Positions 1 through 12,108 of a stretch of DNA of 64,000 bases are shown here, one piece after another. The stretch lies in the NCBI GenBank assembly GCA_018340375.1, contig JAFFJZ010000007.1:22976001-23040000 (forward strand), given 5' to 3'. The notes under the pieces were generated by a model. The model made no database searches and was not told where the DNA came from. It was given only the letters and a program-made list of their open reading frames with translations. A program made the position numbers and the translations under genes. Source of the stretch: Gonatopus flavifemur. Taxonomy: Eukaryota > Arthropoda > Insecta > Hymenoptera > Dryinidae. Within the stretch, counting starts at the first letter, position 1; each line of letters starts with the position of its first letter.

Positions 1-21
1 TAAGATACCTTTTTCTCCGTG
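1..21. mobile_element. Right end of a CACGG-type MITE, cut by the window edge
   Basis: The window opens with a sequence ending in TTTTTCTCCGTG, the terminal motif shared by many MITEs further along, followed directly by TA. The neighbouring mariner reading frame stops at this point, just after its S-D-Y catalytic motif, so the MITE sits inside the mariner with TA as the likely target duplication. Only one end is visible. Confidence 0.6.
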
Positions 22-874
22 TAGTCGGAAGGAGCCATGTCTGGAGAGTACGGCGGATGGGGTAAGATTTCCCATTTTAGTGTTTCCAAATATGTCTTGA
101 CCGGTTTTGAGACATGTGGCCGAGCATCATCATGTTGGAGGATAACTTTATCGTGTCTTTCTTGGTGCTGTGGCCGTTTCTCCTTCAATGCTCGGCTCAA
201 ACGCACCAACCGCGTTCGATATCGATCCCTCGTAATGGTTTCATTCGGTTTCAATAGCTCATAATACACGACACCGAGCTGATCCCACCAAATGCAGAGC
301 ATAACCTTGGCAACATGAATATTTGGTTACGCCGTCACCGTGAGGACATATCCGGGCATTTCCCAAGATTTTCTGCGCTTTGGATTATTGTAGTGGACAC
401 ATTTCTCGTCGCCGGTCACAATGCGGTGTGAAAACCCCTTTCGATTCTGTCTTTAAAGCAGCTGTTCGCAAGTAAAGAGGCGTCGTTCAACGTCTCTTGG
501 CTTCAATTCGTACGGAACCGAATTCCCTGTTTCTGAATCATTCCTATGGCTCTGAGGCGTTTCGAAATGGTTTGTTAAGTTACTCCCAATGATTCTGCCA
601 ATTCTTCTTCCGTTTGGCACGAGTCTTCATCAAGTAATGCCTCCAATTCGGAATTTTCAAGAATTTTCTCTCTTCCACCGCTATGTCGGTCCTCGACATT
701 AAGATCACCATTCTTGAAACGTTGAAACCATTCACGGCACGTTCTTTCACTCAAAGCAGCCTCGCCGTGAGTACTTGAGAGCATTCGATGAGCCTCAGCC
801 GCAGTTTTCTTCAAATGAAAGCAGAAAATCAGAACTTCCCGCAAATGACGAGAATTCGGCTCAAAAACTGACAT
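22..874 (-). pseudogene. Decayed mariner transposase (D,D34D), interrupted
   Basis: The frame starts at an ATG at 874 on the minus strand and gives a mariner N-terminal helix-turn-helix region (first 99 residues, with the C-R-E-W-F-Q-R-F motif typical of mariner). An in-frame stop at 575-577 ends it; the homology continues in the same frame, shifts frame near 510-520, and meets two more stops (near 460 and 345). Downstream the conserved blocks T-G-D-E-K (first catalytic Asp), H-D-D-A-R-P-H (second Asp) and S-P-D-M-A-P-S-D-Y (third Asp in SDY) are all readable, with the 34-residue spacing of mariners. About 285 of the usual ~345 codons are present; the rest lies beyond a MITE insertion at the window edge. 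The copy is inactive. Confidence 0.9.
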
Positions 875-1374
875 CTTCGATCGAGTAAAAATTTATGATG
901 TAATAAAAAATTCACTAATATGACGATGTTGTTATGTTAAAACATGTCCAACCTTACTGTGTGATATTCATTACCTAACCTATTTCGACCGCCACCTACC
1001 GACGCAACCATGTATTTTAAACGGCGGAAGCAAAGTCGTACATCCAATACGAAGCAGATTTTTCTCTGAGTGTAGGAATTTATTTATAATGTTTAGTTAA
1101 ATTTTTATCAACCATTTTCGAGCGGTTTTGTGGTGCGTTTTTTCAGATTCTTTTGAAAACATGCCATCCAAGGTTTCACATGGCGTTCACTTCGCTCACA
1201 CTTTTCAAATTCAAAGACGCTCGCTTTGTTCGCCATTTAATTTTTGTAATATAATAAATGACGTTGAAAAATTGAGATTTATGCGAGAAAGAATGGAATA
1301 TTTATGAACGGGCCAAAAGACGGTAGATTTTGTTGGATTAATTAGTAAACTGTTGAAATTCAGCCTGAAAGCCT
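875..1374. other. Mariner 5' flank and unassigned DNA
   Basis: The first ~170 bases should hold the 5' untranslated region and terminal repeat of the mariner copy, but I could not delimit its end. A lone degenerate MITE-like terminus (TTTTTCTCTGAGTG then TA) occurs near 1060-1075. The rest has no recognisable gene. Confidence 0.4.
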
Positions 1375-1696
1375 GTGTGGAAAAAAATAGTCTGGTATCA
1401 GTCTTGCAGAAGAAGTCTCGCAAGACCTTTGCAACACGTATAAAAGAGCAGGGCAGAGATATAGAAAAGATCTGAGATAAAATATGCAATTCGGGACTTT
1501 CCCTTATTCCTGCGAGACTATTGTAAGATTCTGTCAATCTGGTAAGAATATGGAAGAAAAAGATATAAAAATCTTAATTCCCATACTTTTTCCGAGATCA
1601 TGTCTGTGTCTGTAGTGTCCTATTTTCCTATGCGTGTTACAGTGGTCTTGCGAGACTTCTTTGCCAGACTGATGCTAAGCTATCTTTTTCCACGCG
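1375..1696. repeat. Palindromic MITE (GTGTGGAAAAA ends)
   Basis: The two ends are inverted copies of each other: GTGTGGAAAAAAATAG at the left and CTATCTTTTTCCACGC at the right. Inside them an inverted pair contains GAAGTCTCGCAAGACC and its complement. No coding potential was seen. Superfamily not assigned. Confidence 0.6.
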
Positions 1697-4096
1697 GGAT
1701 CGGTTAGTATTTCGGGAAACCAGGACGAAAATCTGAAGATCTCCCGATGAATCGGAAAGTTTCGCAACACCGTCCATGCTGGAATATGTCATGATTTTAT
1801 AATATTTGTGATTTTGTTTTCTGTTCAATACCGTAGGGTGAATATATTATGAAGTCGAGTTGGATCAAGTCTGAATGCAGCTTATTTCCTTCAGAACAAT
1901 GATTGTATATGAACCTTCGTTTAGACAAAACGGTAAAAGTCAATCATCAATCATTCACCAGTCACTATATAGCTTATTCAATTAATTTCAATCCACTAAA
2001 TTCATTGATCACTATCATTATGTGTGATTATTATTATTGAATTAATTTTTCGTGGTAAATCTTCACGTATTCTTTTGTTCGGTAGTTTCATGCTGTGAAA
2101 GCCTGGGTTTATACGCAACTCTTTGAATTTGCATCCATTAACGTCATTACAGCCGTCGAAGGAGCAACGACATCAGAAACATGTATCCGGCATACTGTTT
2201 CGTCATTCTCTCAGTCGACTTTCGCCCAACCGCATTAGCTGTGAAAGTGTCACGGAATCATCGGGGTTTTACGTCGCACCGTGGTGCAAGACTACTACGA
2301 ATTAGATGACTTCTCTTCCACTTTCAAGCATCAATTTTATTCAATATTTTTTCGAAGTACGCGCGTTTCATGCTCGCGGACTTTCATCCACTCTGATTAG
2401 TCAGTTAGCAGGTAGCTTAATAGTGAATAGAATATATTTATTCAGTACTTTTCAATGCCCACTCTATATCATTCCTTTCGAACTTTCAAATATTTTAAAA
2501 TCATTAACTACAAAATTGGGAACAGATTTTTTCCTTGTGTTGATTAAAAAAAGAACACTTATTACACATATGATCAAGAAACTCATCGGAAATTCAGCAT
2601 ACATTTTTTAGAGACAATCCGGAATCCAAGAACTCGAGGGCTCTTTGAATTTAACTTGTTTTCAAAAAAGATAACATGATTGTAATATGATAAAGACATC
2701 ATAAGGTGCCACATACATTACATAATGACATTGAATTGAAGTGATCAAATTACATACGTGTATTTAACTCATGTATACAATTTAACGGTTCAATTTTCAT
2801 GGATTTAGTTAAAACAACCTATTATAACGTTATACGCTACTATAATCATTCCTCATATCATTTCAAATTAGTATAAGATATATTAAACTGAAAATATTAA
2901 GTCCATAAAAGACACGTTTTCTTTTCTCAACTCGAACAATCCTTTTTGAGATTATTCTTGATTCATCTTCCAATGGATTCTTAATTGCTTCTAAACGATT
3001 CATATCCATACGAGAAAGATCTGCTTACTTCTACTGTGACAATCCAAACAACTTCCTCCCGGCGGTAAGAAAGTGCGTTACCCTATTCAGAAAAAAGTTC
3101 TAATTGTCATAATAATACCATATTAGGAGACAAAGATACAAAGTGAATTATATTATTCCATACCTTGTACTTTACACTTCTCTAGTAGCACCTCGAAGCA
3201 AAAATTCATTCTCGGATAGAATATCAACGGAGGATTATAATCTCCAAGGAAAATATAAATATGATTTATAAGAAGACGTTGACAGAAAATTGATTCAGAA
3301 AATTTTATTCATTACATCAAGGGTAAACATATGGCGGTGAATAATGTTCAATTTGTTCACTGCTTACCATATGACACGAATGTTGATAATTCAACTTTTT
3401 ATAATTTTATTATCTGTTATAAACTTCGTGTAGACAAAGGTATTATTTTCTAATGAAAATAAAATGATTACCCATCTCGCTCAAAGTACTTGTATGTGTT
3501 CGCTTCAAACTTATCCAATTATTTTATTCTATTCCGCATTAAAATTTAATGCATCAAATTTGCGTCATGTTTCGAACGTTGCCTAAGCAGGCACGCAAAA
3601 TTTAATTACGATTATTTGGATTTGATGTCACGAAATGTCGCATTACGTTGTTCACTGTGAAAAGAATAAATATTGGGCTGGAATGATGTACCGTTAAGTC
3701 TGCCGTTACCGCCTCGAGAGAAAGAGATGGATGAAGGCACATAACATAGTATAAATGTGAGCTTCATACACACTGCCATGGATAATCCATTCGACATTTC
3801 TTTTTCTCCTCGTTGCCTTTAAATTGTATCAATATTTATTACATCATAAAGTCAAATCTTTTTATTGCGAAGTATGAAAAAAAACACCGAATTGGGTGGG
3901 GCCGCAAAACCACATGCAAGTGCTGAATTTATATCAGTAGATTGATAAGAATTCATTCAACCATCATTCCCTACTCGATAGAGCGATAATTTCAATGTGT
4001 TACTTCAATTCGAACTGGAATTTCCGGAATCTTGAAGACTTCTGATGAATTTAATCTTCAAATCATTCTCTCCATTTGCTCTGTGTTGGAAAAGAA
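1697..4096. other. AT-rich DNA without recognised gene
   Basis: No long open frame, splice-supported exon, RNA gene or clear transposon end was found here. Only one short minus-strand frame (3612-3797, listed separately) stands out. Confidence 0.4.
3612..3797 (-). CDS. Candidate small secreted peptide (61 aa), uncertain
   Basis: A minus-strand frame of 61 residues begins at an ATG preceded by an A-rich context (GAAAAAGAAATG). Its first ~28 residues contain a hydrophobic stretch (K-L-T-F-I-L-C-Y-V-P) that could be a signal peptide, followed by a hydrophilic tail. No known neuropeptide or toxin motif and no paired basic cleavage sites bracketing an amidation Gly were recognised. A GT dinucleotide in GCGGTAACG could be a splice donor, so this might be a first exon. 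A chance open frame is the main alternative. Confidence 0.15.
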   Translation of the reverse strand: MSNGLSMAVCMKLTFILCYVPSSISFSRGGNGRLNGTSFQPNIYSFHSEQRNATFRDIKSK

Positions 4097-4466
4097 CACG
4101 GAGAGAACAAATTTGCTGACACAGCAAATCGAGGTATTATATATAGAATAGCAAAATTTTTTGCTGACCTAGCTAAAAATTTGCTATAACAGAAATCGTG
4201 TTAGCTACGACAGCAATTTTTTAGCTGTGGCAGCGAGAAATGTTTGCTCCGCCAGCAAATTTTCAGTATTATATACAGAATAGCAAACAAATTTTGCTGG
4301 GATAGCAAACATTTTTTGCTGCCACAGCTAAAAATTCGCTGTCGCGGCTAACAAGATTGCTGGAACAGCAAATAGTTTGCTGTCACAGTAAAAAATTTGC
4401 TGTTCTGGCAAAAGGAACCCAGCAAAAGTAGATTTCGCTGCCACAGCGAATTCCTTTTTCTCCGTG
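4097..4466 (-). mobile_element. 370-bp CACGG-type MITE, copy 1 (TSD AA)
   Basis: Termini are CACGGAGAG and CTTTTTCTCCGTG, flanked on both sides by AA. The body is a run of short imperfect palindromes of the form TTTGCTG-nnn-CAGCAAA. It has the same length and content as copies at 6794 and 21922, and the opposite orientation to the copy at 6794. Confidence 0.85.
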
Positions 4467-5567
4467 AAAGAAATTTGTCCTGCATAGTTCAATCATAAAG
4501 TTACACTGTCGAAGAAATTGTTCATCAAATTTGAATCGTTTATAGAAACGGAACGAGAACTCGGACTTACGAAATCTGATAAATCATCGTTACAGTGTTG
4601 AAGAAACCGGAATTTTCCGATACTCAGGAACTGGAAAATTTCTGTTCATGACGAATTTTTCAATTTACGTACAAGAAAATTTCTATTGTATCGGAATTTT
4701 TCCGGATTTTACATGAAATTCATGTTTTTTACCTCAATTTTCCAGTATGAATACAAGAATTTTCTGATATGTGTCCTGGAATTGTCGTGATTTGAATGCA
4801 ATTTTTCATGACAAAGGTACAGGTGAATTGCTGCCAGTACGGTACTGGAAGTTTTCCGAAGTTTTTTTACAGTGTACTTATCTTGTCGGATTAACTCCTT
4901 GGAACTGGGAAAATTATTTGGAGAACATGTTGCATGCTTATCTTTGACAGCTCAACATTGTGTGATTCGATTTCTAATTCGTTTCAACAAACAATTCAAA
5001 CTCTAGTAACACGACAAAAAATGAAAATTCACTGCGTTTTGAAACTGGAAAATTTCAGTGAACTCATTTTCCAACACATTTACTGAAATTTTACGGAATT
5101 TGTACTGTAAAATTCCGATTTTCGCAGTAGAATTACAGCAAATGTACTGAAATTTCCAGTTGAATGTACTGGTTGATGACTTCCAGTGAAAATACTGAAC
5201 TTTCGCTGTGAACATTCTTCACAGTGTATATACGAGTCCCCCGTGTGGAAATTAATTAATGGTGGGAGTCAGGGGCAAACTGGACGTTTTTATTTCAATT
5301 GAAGCCCTGTTTTGGTTGTCTTTACAGGCCGTAGACAGGATTGTCACGGATTCATTTTTAGCCCAGGTAGAAATATTCAATTGGGTCCTATGATGAATAG
5401 TAAAATTTCTTATTGAATATCATTGATCCCTATTCATTTTCCCATTCGTCAATGAGACTTTGTAGATTATTTGTAACAGGGGGCGCCTGCCCTATATTTC
5501 CAGCTCGAACCTATACAAAACATCATCGATGGAACCAATGCATGCTCTGAAATTAGGACTTTACACT
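4467..5567. repeat. Degenerate palindromic repeats rich in ACTGGAAA/TTTCCAGT
   Basis: Two blocks, about 4590-4876 and 5000-5226, repeat words such as ACTGGAAAATTTC and its complement and end near ACAGTGT motifs, which suggests old MITE copies of a CACTG-ended type. Ends are too decayed to set boundaries. Between and after them nothing gene-like was seen. Confidence 0.35.
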
Positions 5568-5966
5568 GGAAAAAAATCAGCAGTCGTACAGGAGTTTCTG
5601 CTTGACTTTGCAGCAACTGATTGATATTTATATCAAGATATTTTTCATTCTAATGGGTGCATTTATTCGGGGAATATTAAACGCGTGGACCCTGGAAGAT
5701 TTTGTTGAACGGTTTGAAAGTAAGTAGTCATGAAGCAACAGATAAGCAGTATAACCCGTACAATAACAAAGATAATAAAAAGCTTTTAATATCGTCATTA
5801 TTCATGATAAAATGCGTATGGTACATAGAAACTGCCTAACAAAGTCATCAAGTACCATCTGTCAGATTTGTCAAGCAAATTTTGCTTGACACTCACTACT
5901 GGACTCTGTCAAGCAGTGGTAGCCAGATAATCCGGGAAATGCTGCTGTATTTTTTTTCAATGTTAT
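5568..5966. repeat. Probable decayed CACTG-ended MITE
   Basis: Left end CACTGGAAAAAAATCAGCAG is matched by an inverted right end CTGCTGTATTTTTTTTCAATG. The right terminus is mutated and the flanking dinucleotides (TA, TT) do not match, so the call is tentative. Confidence 0.4.
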
Positions 5967-5992
5967 ATACACGGAAAGTGTAAAAAAGTATA

Positions 5993-6344
5993 CACAGAGA
6001 AAAAGAATTCGCTATGACAGTGAAATCTGACTTTGCTGAGTAGCCAATACCTCTCGCTGGAGTAGCCAATTTTTTGCTTTGACAACAATCTCTTTGCTAT
6101 CACGGCAATGTTAGGAGCTACCATAGCGATCTTTTAGCAGTGGCAGCAAAAAATGTTTTCAATTCTGTGTATAAGACTAAAAATTTTGCTAGTCCAGCGA
6201 AAAATTTGCTGCTTTAGTTAATCATATTACTCTCTCAGCAATCCAGTTAGCTGTGGCAGCGAATTTTTACCTAGATTGGCGAAAAGATTCGATATTCTAT
6301 GTATAATATCTCAATTTGCTGTGACAGCAAATTTTTTTCTCAGT
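5993..6344. mobile_element. Old CACGG-type MITE of the GCTG-palindrome family (TSD TA)
   Basis: Termini CACAGAGAAAAAG and TTTTTTTCTCAGTG are flanked by TA on both sides. The interior follows the 370-bp copies in order but is strongly diverged, making this an older member. Confidence 0.65.
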
Positions 6345-6554
6345 GTAATTCATTGTCGCGAAGATTAATCAATTGAATAAATATTACAAGGAGACAATAT
6401 CCTACTCAACATTACTTTTTTCACACATAATCGGACTGAATGGAAAACAGAAACTATGGAACTGTGTCTCATATAAAATGGACAATTGATTATTTTTCAT
6501 TTCTATGCTCAGTCAAAACGAGGGAAATTTGGTTATGAAAATTGTGAATTCAAG

Positions 6555-6732
6555 CAGTGTCGGACTGGCCCGCCCGAGGCCCTTCGGTATTTGGAGGCCT
6601 ATACAGTTCTCACCTTCCCTTTTGTCCTTTAGGAATTATGATGAAGTTTTGATTTTCCCCAGAATATTCTCCATGTCGAGGGCCGAACATAATTCCCAGC
6701 CGGGGGCCTTGATACAAGCCAGGCCGACACTG
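6555..6732. mobile_element. 178-bp hAT-type element (8-bp TSD)
   Basis: Inverted ends CAGTGTCGGACTGGCC and GGCCGACACTG are flanked by AATTCAAG on the left and AATTCAAA on the right, a 7-of-8 match. Both the TIR start CAG and the 8-bp duplication are typical of hAT. No transposase is encoded. Confidence 0.7.
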
Positions 6733-6762
6733 AATTCAAAGCCATTCATTTTTCAAACATAG

Positions 6763-7365
6763 CGGGGCCCCACATGGATTCAACTTGAGCACACACGGAG
6801 AAAAAGGAATTCGCTGTGGCAGCGAAATATACTTTCGCTGGGTTCCTTTTGCCAGAGCAGCAAATTTTTTGCTGTGACAGCAAACTATTTGCTGTTCCAG
6901 CAATCTTGTTAGCTGCGACAGCGAATTTTTAGCTGTGACGGCAAAAAATGTTTGCTATCCCAGCAAAATTTGTTTGCTATTCTATATATAATACTGAAAA
7001 TTTGCTGGCGGAGCAAACATTTTTTGCTGCCACAGCTAAAAAATTGCTGTCGTCGCTAACACGATTGCTGTTATAGCAAATTTTTAGCTAGGTCAGCAAA
7101 AAATTTTGCTATTCTATATATAATACCTCGATTCGCTGCGTCAGCAAATTTTTCCTCTCCGTGCACAAAAGGACACAATGGTGATTGAACTGGGCCCCAC
7201 ATGGGTTGTATACAGGAATGTTTAGATTGAGATCTCTCAGAGAATCCGGGAAGCTTGGCAAGGCCCTATGCAGGTTGTAGCTGGGTACACCTAGATTTTC
7301 ATAACAGGGGAAAACAATGGTAATGCAGTTTGGCATCACATGGGTTGTATATAGGTGAGCCTGAA
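6763..7365. repeat. Degenerate ~70-bp tandem repeat split by a MITE
   Basis: Related units built around CCCACATGGGTTGTATA recur near 6768, 7196, 7262 and 7337. The first unit is separated from the others by the 370-bp MITE at 6794-7163, so the tandem array predates that insertion. Confidence 0.45.
6794..7163 (+). mobile_element. 370-bp CACGG-type MITE, copy 2 (TSD CA)
   Basis: Termini CACGGAGAAAAAGG and CTCTCCGTG are flanked on both sides by CA. Interior made of TTTGCTG-nnn-CAGCAAA palindromes. Reference orientation for the family. Confidence 0.85.
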
Positions 7366-7409
7366 TTAGAAAAATTAGGACAAATATTAGCAACTCCATT
7401 GGACCTCTT

Positions 7410-10400
7410 GGCCGCTAAGGTTGAGCAATTTGAAGTTTGAATGACTGGCATAAGGCTATACAGAGCCTATAATCAATACAACACACCCAGAAAATCCTCA
7501 CATAGGATTCCACCAAAAATGGTGGCAGCAAAAAGCGAAAGAAACAATTGCTCCGCGATCGGGGGACGGAATCCACCACCGAAGTGAAGAAAACCTCCCT
7601 ACAATGTTTACAAGGCACCAGATATTTTCTGAAACGTTTTAAAAACGTCCCGGGGACACGTTGTGCTAGCACAACAGCTGTTACAAGAATCCTAAAATTC
7701 TCATAAAATTGAGGAATAAAACTAGAATCTAGGAGTTCTAAGACAGGTAAAATACTCCTTGAATGATAATAAAAAGTGTTCTATAAAAAATATAGATGGA
7801 GATCATAAGAAGACGGATGGAAAAAGATGGAGAAAGAACACGATACGTAAGATAATAAGAGGAGATGTAGGCTGGTAAAGTATGTTCTGACCTGAAGGAA
7901 ATGCAGAACGGGAGAAGGGAGAGAGATTAAATGAGAAAATCGGGAAGAAAGGCCAAGGTTAGAGTATACTAAGCAGTTGTAGAACACGTAAGGTGCAAGA
8001 GGTATGAGAAATGAGATGAAATGATTGGAGAAACTAAGAATAGGAGGTAATCTTATCAAACTGGAAATACAAGAATCAATGTATGAATATCAATAAGATA
8101 TTTTGAAATTAGTGTTTTTCAAAGCTTTTAATTTTGTTTAACAAATCAAACAATATTCACTGCCTTTCTTTCTCATATTATTCTCTTGAACAACATTGAT
8201 TCCTTGAATTTAATTGCAAACAGTAGTTTTTTATAGCAGGAAATCCAACCATGGGACTCAATTTTCTTTGAACCCTCCATCTGATTCAATAGATACATTT
8301 TCAAAGCTCTTTGAAAGAATCCAACCCATTGAACGTATCAGTGATTGAAGGAACCCTTGCCTAACAGCACTCGAAGGATTTGAAAACATCCAAGAACTTT
8401 GGAAGGTGTTTAAAACAATCCTAGAACATTTCAAAAACATTCAGGGTGTAAAACGGGCAAAATTAGCTTTTGGTGTAATTCTAGTGTCAATTATAGTGTG
8501 AAAAATTCACAAGTACACCAGAAAACCACAAGGTTGCATCGGTGTATTTTATTCCATCAGAGGGTTCACTGTGAAGAGAATTTTCTGTAAATTTCCTGTT
8601 TGAGAATTGAAAATCACAACCCTAGTGGAAGGGAAGCGAACATTAAAAAGTATTCAGAACACATTCATAAAATATTTGGAACATGAATTTGACCGTCTCT
8701 GGTTCCGAAGTCAGAAAGAAGTCGATTGAAAAGAACAAAAACCACATGCAAAGTCTATGCGTTTCTATCTGTTTTTATGTGGTGTCTTTTTCAATCAGTT
8801 TTATCAATAATCTTATCAATATTGGGAAAATTGAAAAAAAAACCTGAGTAACGGATCTGAAATTAAACGATGGAAGGTGGATAAATGACAAACTCTCATA
8901 ATACGTATGCTTCGACACTATTCCATTCACCATGAAACTTCTAGCGTATTAAGCGACGCGTCACATGGAATAACTTTCTTTTACGATGCATGATTTTGCT
9001 CTATGTGATTTGCCTTTCCAACACTTCATTATTGACAAGTGGTTATAATATCAATTGACAATGTAGGTCATATTTATACTTTCAAGTGTCCTGTAGCTTG
9101 TAATGCGGGTTGAAATGACCAATAATGTATAAATTTTTTACACATAATAGAATTTCGATTTATAAAATATGCGACTAAAAACAAATAATCAACGCCATTA
9201 TTCAAGAGTTTTCTTCAATATACCATCGATATAAGGTGTTTAATCAACTCACAAATTTCAATTCGATGTTTCATTCTGCTCACTCATGTAATTGAAAATT
9301 TATGCAAAATTATGTCAGAATCATTGTTGCGTTTCAAAAATACATTATAGAAAGTGCTTGAACACAAGTGGCGCTTATATCCTGGATGAGTTGGTACCGG
9401 ATGTATTTCCATAAATGGCGAAGCGTATGCATATTTTCTTCTCAATGCTCTGAAGAATGCCAACATTTATTTCATGTTTCTACAAATTTTAGTAACCTCA
9501 TGATCACGAAATGACTTTTCTCAACAAGACTTCTTCTTAAAATATGCCTAATCTGTGTTTTCATCTATGTGCAAATCTAACCAGCGGTGTCGATTTTCGA
9601 ACTACGTCGATTACGTTCTATAGAAAAAGTATTGAGTTTTTATAGATTTATATATAAAATCAATAAAAATATGATACATTCTTTATAAAAAAGAATCGAT
9701 ATCGCTAAATCGAATCTCAATAAATGAAAGTAGGGAACCAATTTCGATCATTTCTTTTCCAAAAATGAATTCTCATTGTTTTTCAATGTAAGAATGATTT
9801 TGAAAAAATTCTATCAAGTAAATACATTCAAGTGGAGTAAACATACACGATACTGTGGTGAATATACTCGTCACATGCGCTAGGAACTGAGAGTTCATTG
9901 CCGTTATTCATTTCTATTCCGATGAATATATGTAAATTGAAGTTATGCATATAACTTCGGTAAATTTACGATTAAGAGTTCATGTGTGCATATACAGTTA
10001 CGTTTTCTATAATCATTCTTAACATTTTCAACCTGTACGATATCGTTAATATAATAATCCCGGCTGATCGCTGTGAAATGTTCAATTGATTATGTATAAT
10101 GGTACGCAGAAAAAATCATCAATTTATTCACGCGTATTTTTCATCGATCCGACGATTACCCTTTTTTTTACATTCTTCTTGTCTTTCGATCATGAATTTT
10201 TGACAGAGGTCAAAATACCGGTTTTTAACTCTACTACACGTGGCTGTACTACAGAAATTACGAGTTTGAATCAAAAGATCAGAATTCAATCTGCATGATG
10301 TTTCTTTTTATTTCTCACGCGTTAAGATTATTACGTTCAATAGTGTTTGTTATGTTACATTTCAGAGGGTGCGCAATTGAACCGGTTTCAAGACCCCGTG

Positions 10401-10520
10401 CCCGCGAAATAAGGTAAAAGATAAAGAGGACACATTTTTATCATTCCTCTTATGTTTCATCATATGCTTTGATGATAAAATACAGTATTGCTTTGAATTT
10501 TTTTAATCATCACACAGTTG
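7410..10520. other. AT-rich DNA without recognised gene
   Basis: Open frames here are short and show no family motif. A fragment at about 7575-7665 resembles one end of the 109-bp CCC...GGG family (words ACGTCCCGGGGACACGTTG). A modest inverted repeat lies at about 8722-8805 (AAAACCACATG and complement). Nothing else was identified. Confidence 0.4.
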
Positions 10521-10615
10521 CACGGAAAGAAAAGAATAGCTGCAGCAACTACTTAAGTAGATGATCGAAAATCGACTATTCGAGTAGTTGCTGCAACTAT
10601 TTCGTTTTTTCCGTG
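10521..10615. mobile_element. 95-bp CACGG-type MITE (TSD TG)
   Basis: Almost the whole element is one hairpin: CACGGAAAG with AGTTGCTGCAACTA-type arms and TTTTTTCCGTG at the right. TG flanks it on both sides. It is a short relative of the element at 25946-26211. Confidence 0.8.
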
Positions 10616-11120
10616 TGGAATAATCAATATGAAAAATGTGCACTATAAAAAACATTTTGATGAATTTACTGAAATTTAGCGATGGGAAGCAATTATCTCA
10701 ATCACAATAATCAAAAAGTATCTTTATCTTGTGATAGAATTGACGAAAAGTAAGACACGAAAATTTTTTGGCCATTCACAGAAAATTTATAAATTCCCAC
10801 ATATTCTGGAAATTTACAAATCTGTATATTTTCACCATACTTTTCTGCTTGGAAATCCACAAATATTTCTCACAATGTAGTGATGCCGCAAGAAACGAGA
10901 AAAATGGAAACAGACGAGAAAGCCTCTGCTCAATAAATTTATGAAGCGAGACGAGGATGATCTTTGTACATTCTTTGTACAAGATTTATATCATCCGGAG
11001 GGAGGGAAAATGGATAGTTTTTTCCACGTAATTATTCCACTCTTCTCCCCAAGAAAACACAACAGCACCAAAAAAGTGTTTTCTTAAAGCAATGAAATAT
11101 TTTGGTTGGCACACGTCGAA

Positions 11121-11411
11121 GGGCTGTTCACTGCGAGTCATAAAATTAATGCATTAAAGTCATATCATTTGATTCCATGATTCTCTGCATCAAAGAGCGA
11201 CTTTCAATGATTCAGCAGTTGGAATCACTTGCGAGTCAGTGCGAATCACTTGGGAGTTAAGTGACTGCCGAGTGACTTCCACTGACTCTCCAGTGACTCG
11301 TTAGTGATTTCTATGTGACTCCCACCGTTGAATGATGACTCCCTTTGATTCAGTTCTTTATTCGAAAATGATGGCTCATGTTGAAATTCATTGACTCACG
11401 AGTGAACAGCC
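11121..11411. repeat. Palindromic repeat rich in GAGTGACT words
   Basis: The ends GGGCTGTTCACTGCGAGTCA and TGACTCACGAGTGAACAGCC are inverted copies. Between them, about ten variants of GAGTCACT/AGTGACTC occur. A MITE is likely, but no target duplication was settled. Confidence 0.5.
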
Positions 11412-11419
11412 CCTCGGTA

Positions 11420-11638
11420 CAAGGAGAAAAAATGAGATATAACGGACTGGTCTGTTACTATAGTGTCTACAGAAAAAAATTGCTAAAGGAGCAAGAAAAA
11501 TCATTGACACAACTAAATTTTTTGCTGACATAAACAAATTTGTTAACAGAACTAACGTGTCTATTGCTGGAGAGAATATTTTCGCAAGGACAGCAAATTT
11601 CTGGCGGGCGCTATAGTAATAAATCATTTTTCTCCGTG
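11420..11638. mobile_element. CACGG-type MITE (TSD TA)
   Basis: Ends CAAGGAGAAAAAATG and CATTTTTCTCCGTG are flanked by TA on both sides. The interior (TTTGCTGACATAAACAAA and others) is shared with the interrupted element at 22895. Confidence 0.65.
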
Positions 11639-11639
11639 T

Positions 11640-12108
11640 ATGTAAACAACCGAAACTTAATTTTGTTACTTAAATCAAGTTTTTTTGCTCCATGAAAATT
11701 GTCTTGCTACTAAATTTTCAACAGAAATATTTTGTACTGAATACTGAACGTTTTTGATGCTCCAACAAAATATTCTTCTCAAAGAGTTAGTACACGAAAC
11801 TAATTTCTCTAGAACAACAAAGACTTGATTGAAGCAACAAGAAGTTTCCCTGTTGAAAATTTTCGCTCGCGGAAACGAACGTTGAAACAGATGAAGCGTA
11901 GAAACGTTCCATTTTCCACTTCTTTTGCGCTTAGATACTGTTTCGTTTACTCTTCCGCGTTGCTCCATACGCTTCATTTTCACAAGGGTTTGGTAGTCCA
12001 CATATCAACCGGAGTATTTTATTGTTTCAGCAAAATATTTTTCTCGGTTCGCGAACATCCAGGAGCATTCAATGAACATTCCTGAAGGTTTTTGTTCCTT
12101 TGGAGCTG
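11640..12108. repeat. Diverged interspersed repeat, also at 18645-18880
   Basis: Words such as CAACAGAAATATT, TGATGCTCCAACAAAATATT and AGTTAGTACA recur in the same order at 18690-18800. Family unknown; boundaries uncertain. Confidence 0.4.

Noticed and set aside
7109..7399. Minus-strand 96-codon frame
   Set aside because: It covers the end of a MITE and a degenerate tandem repeat; no family motif.
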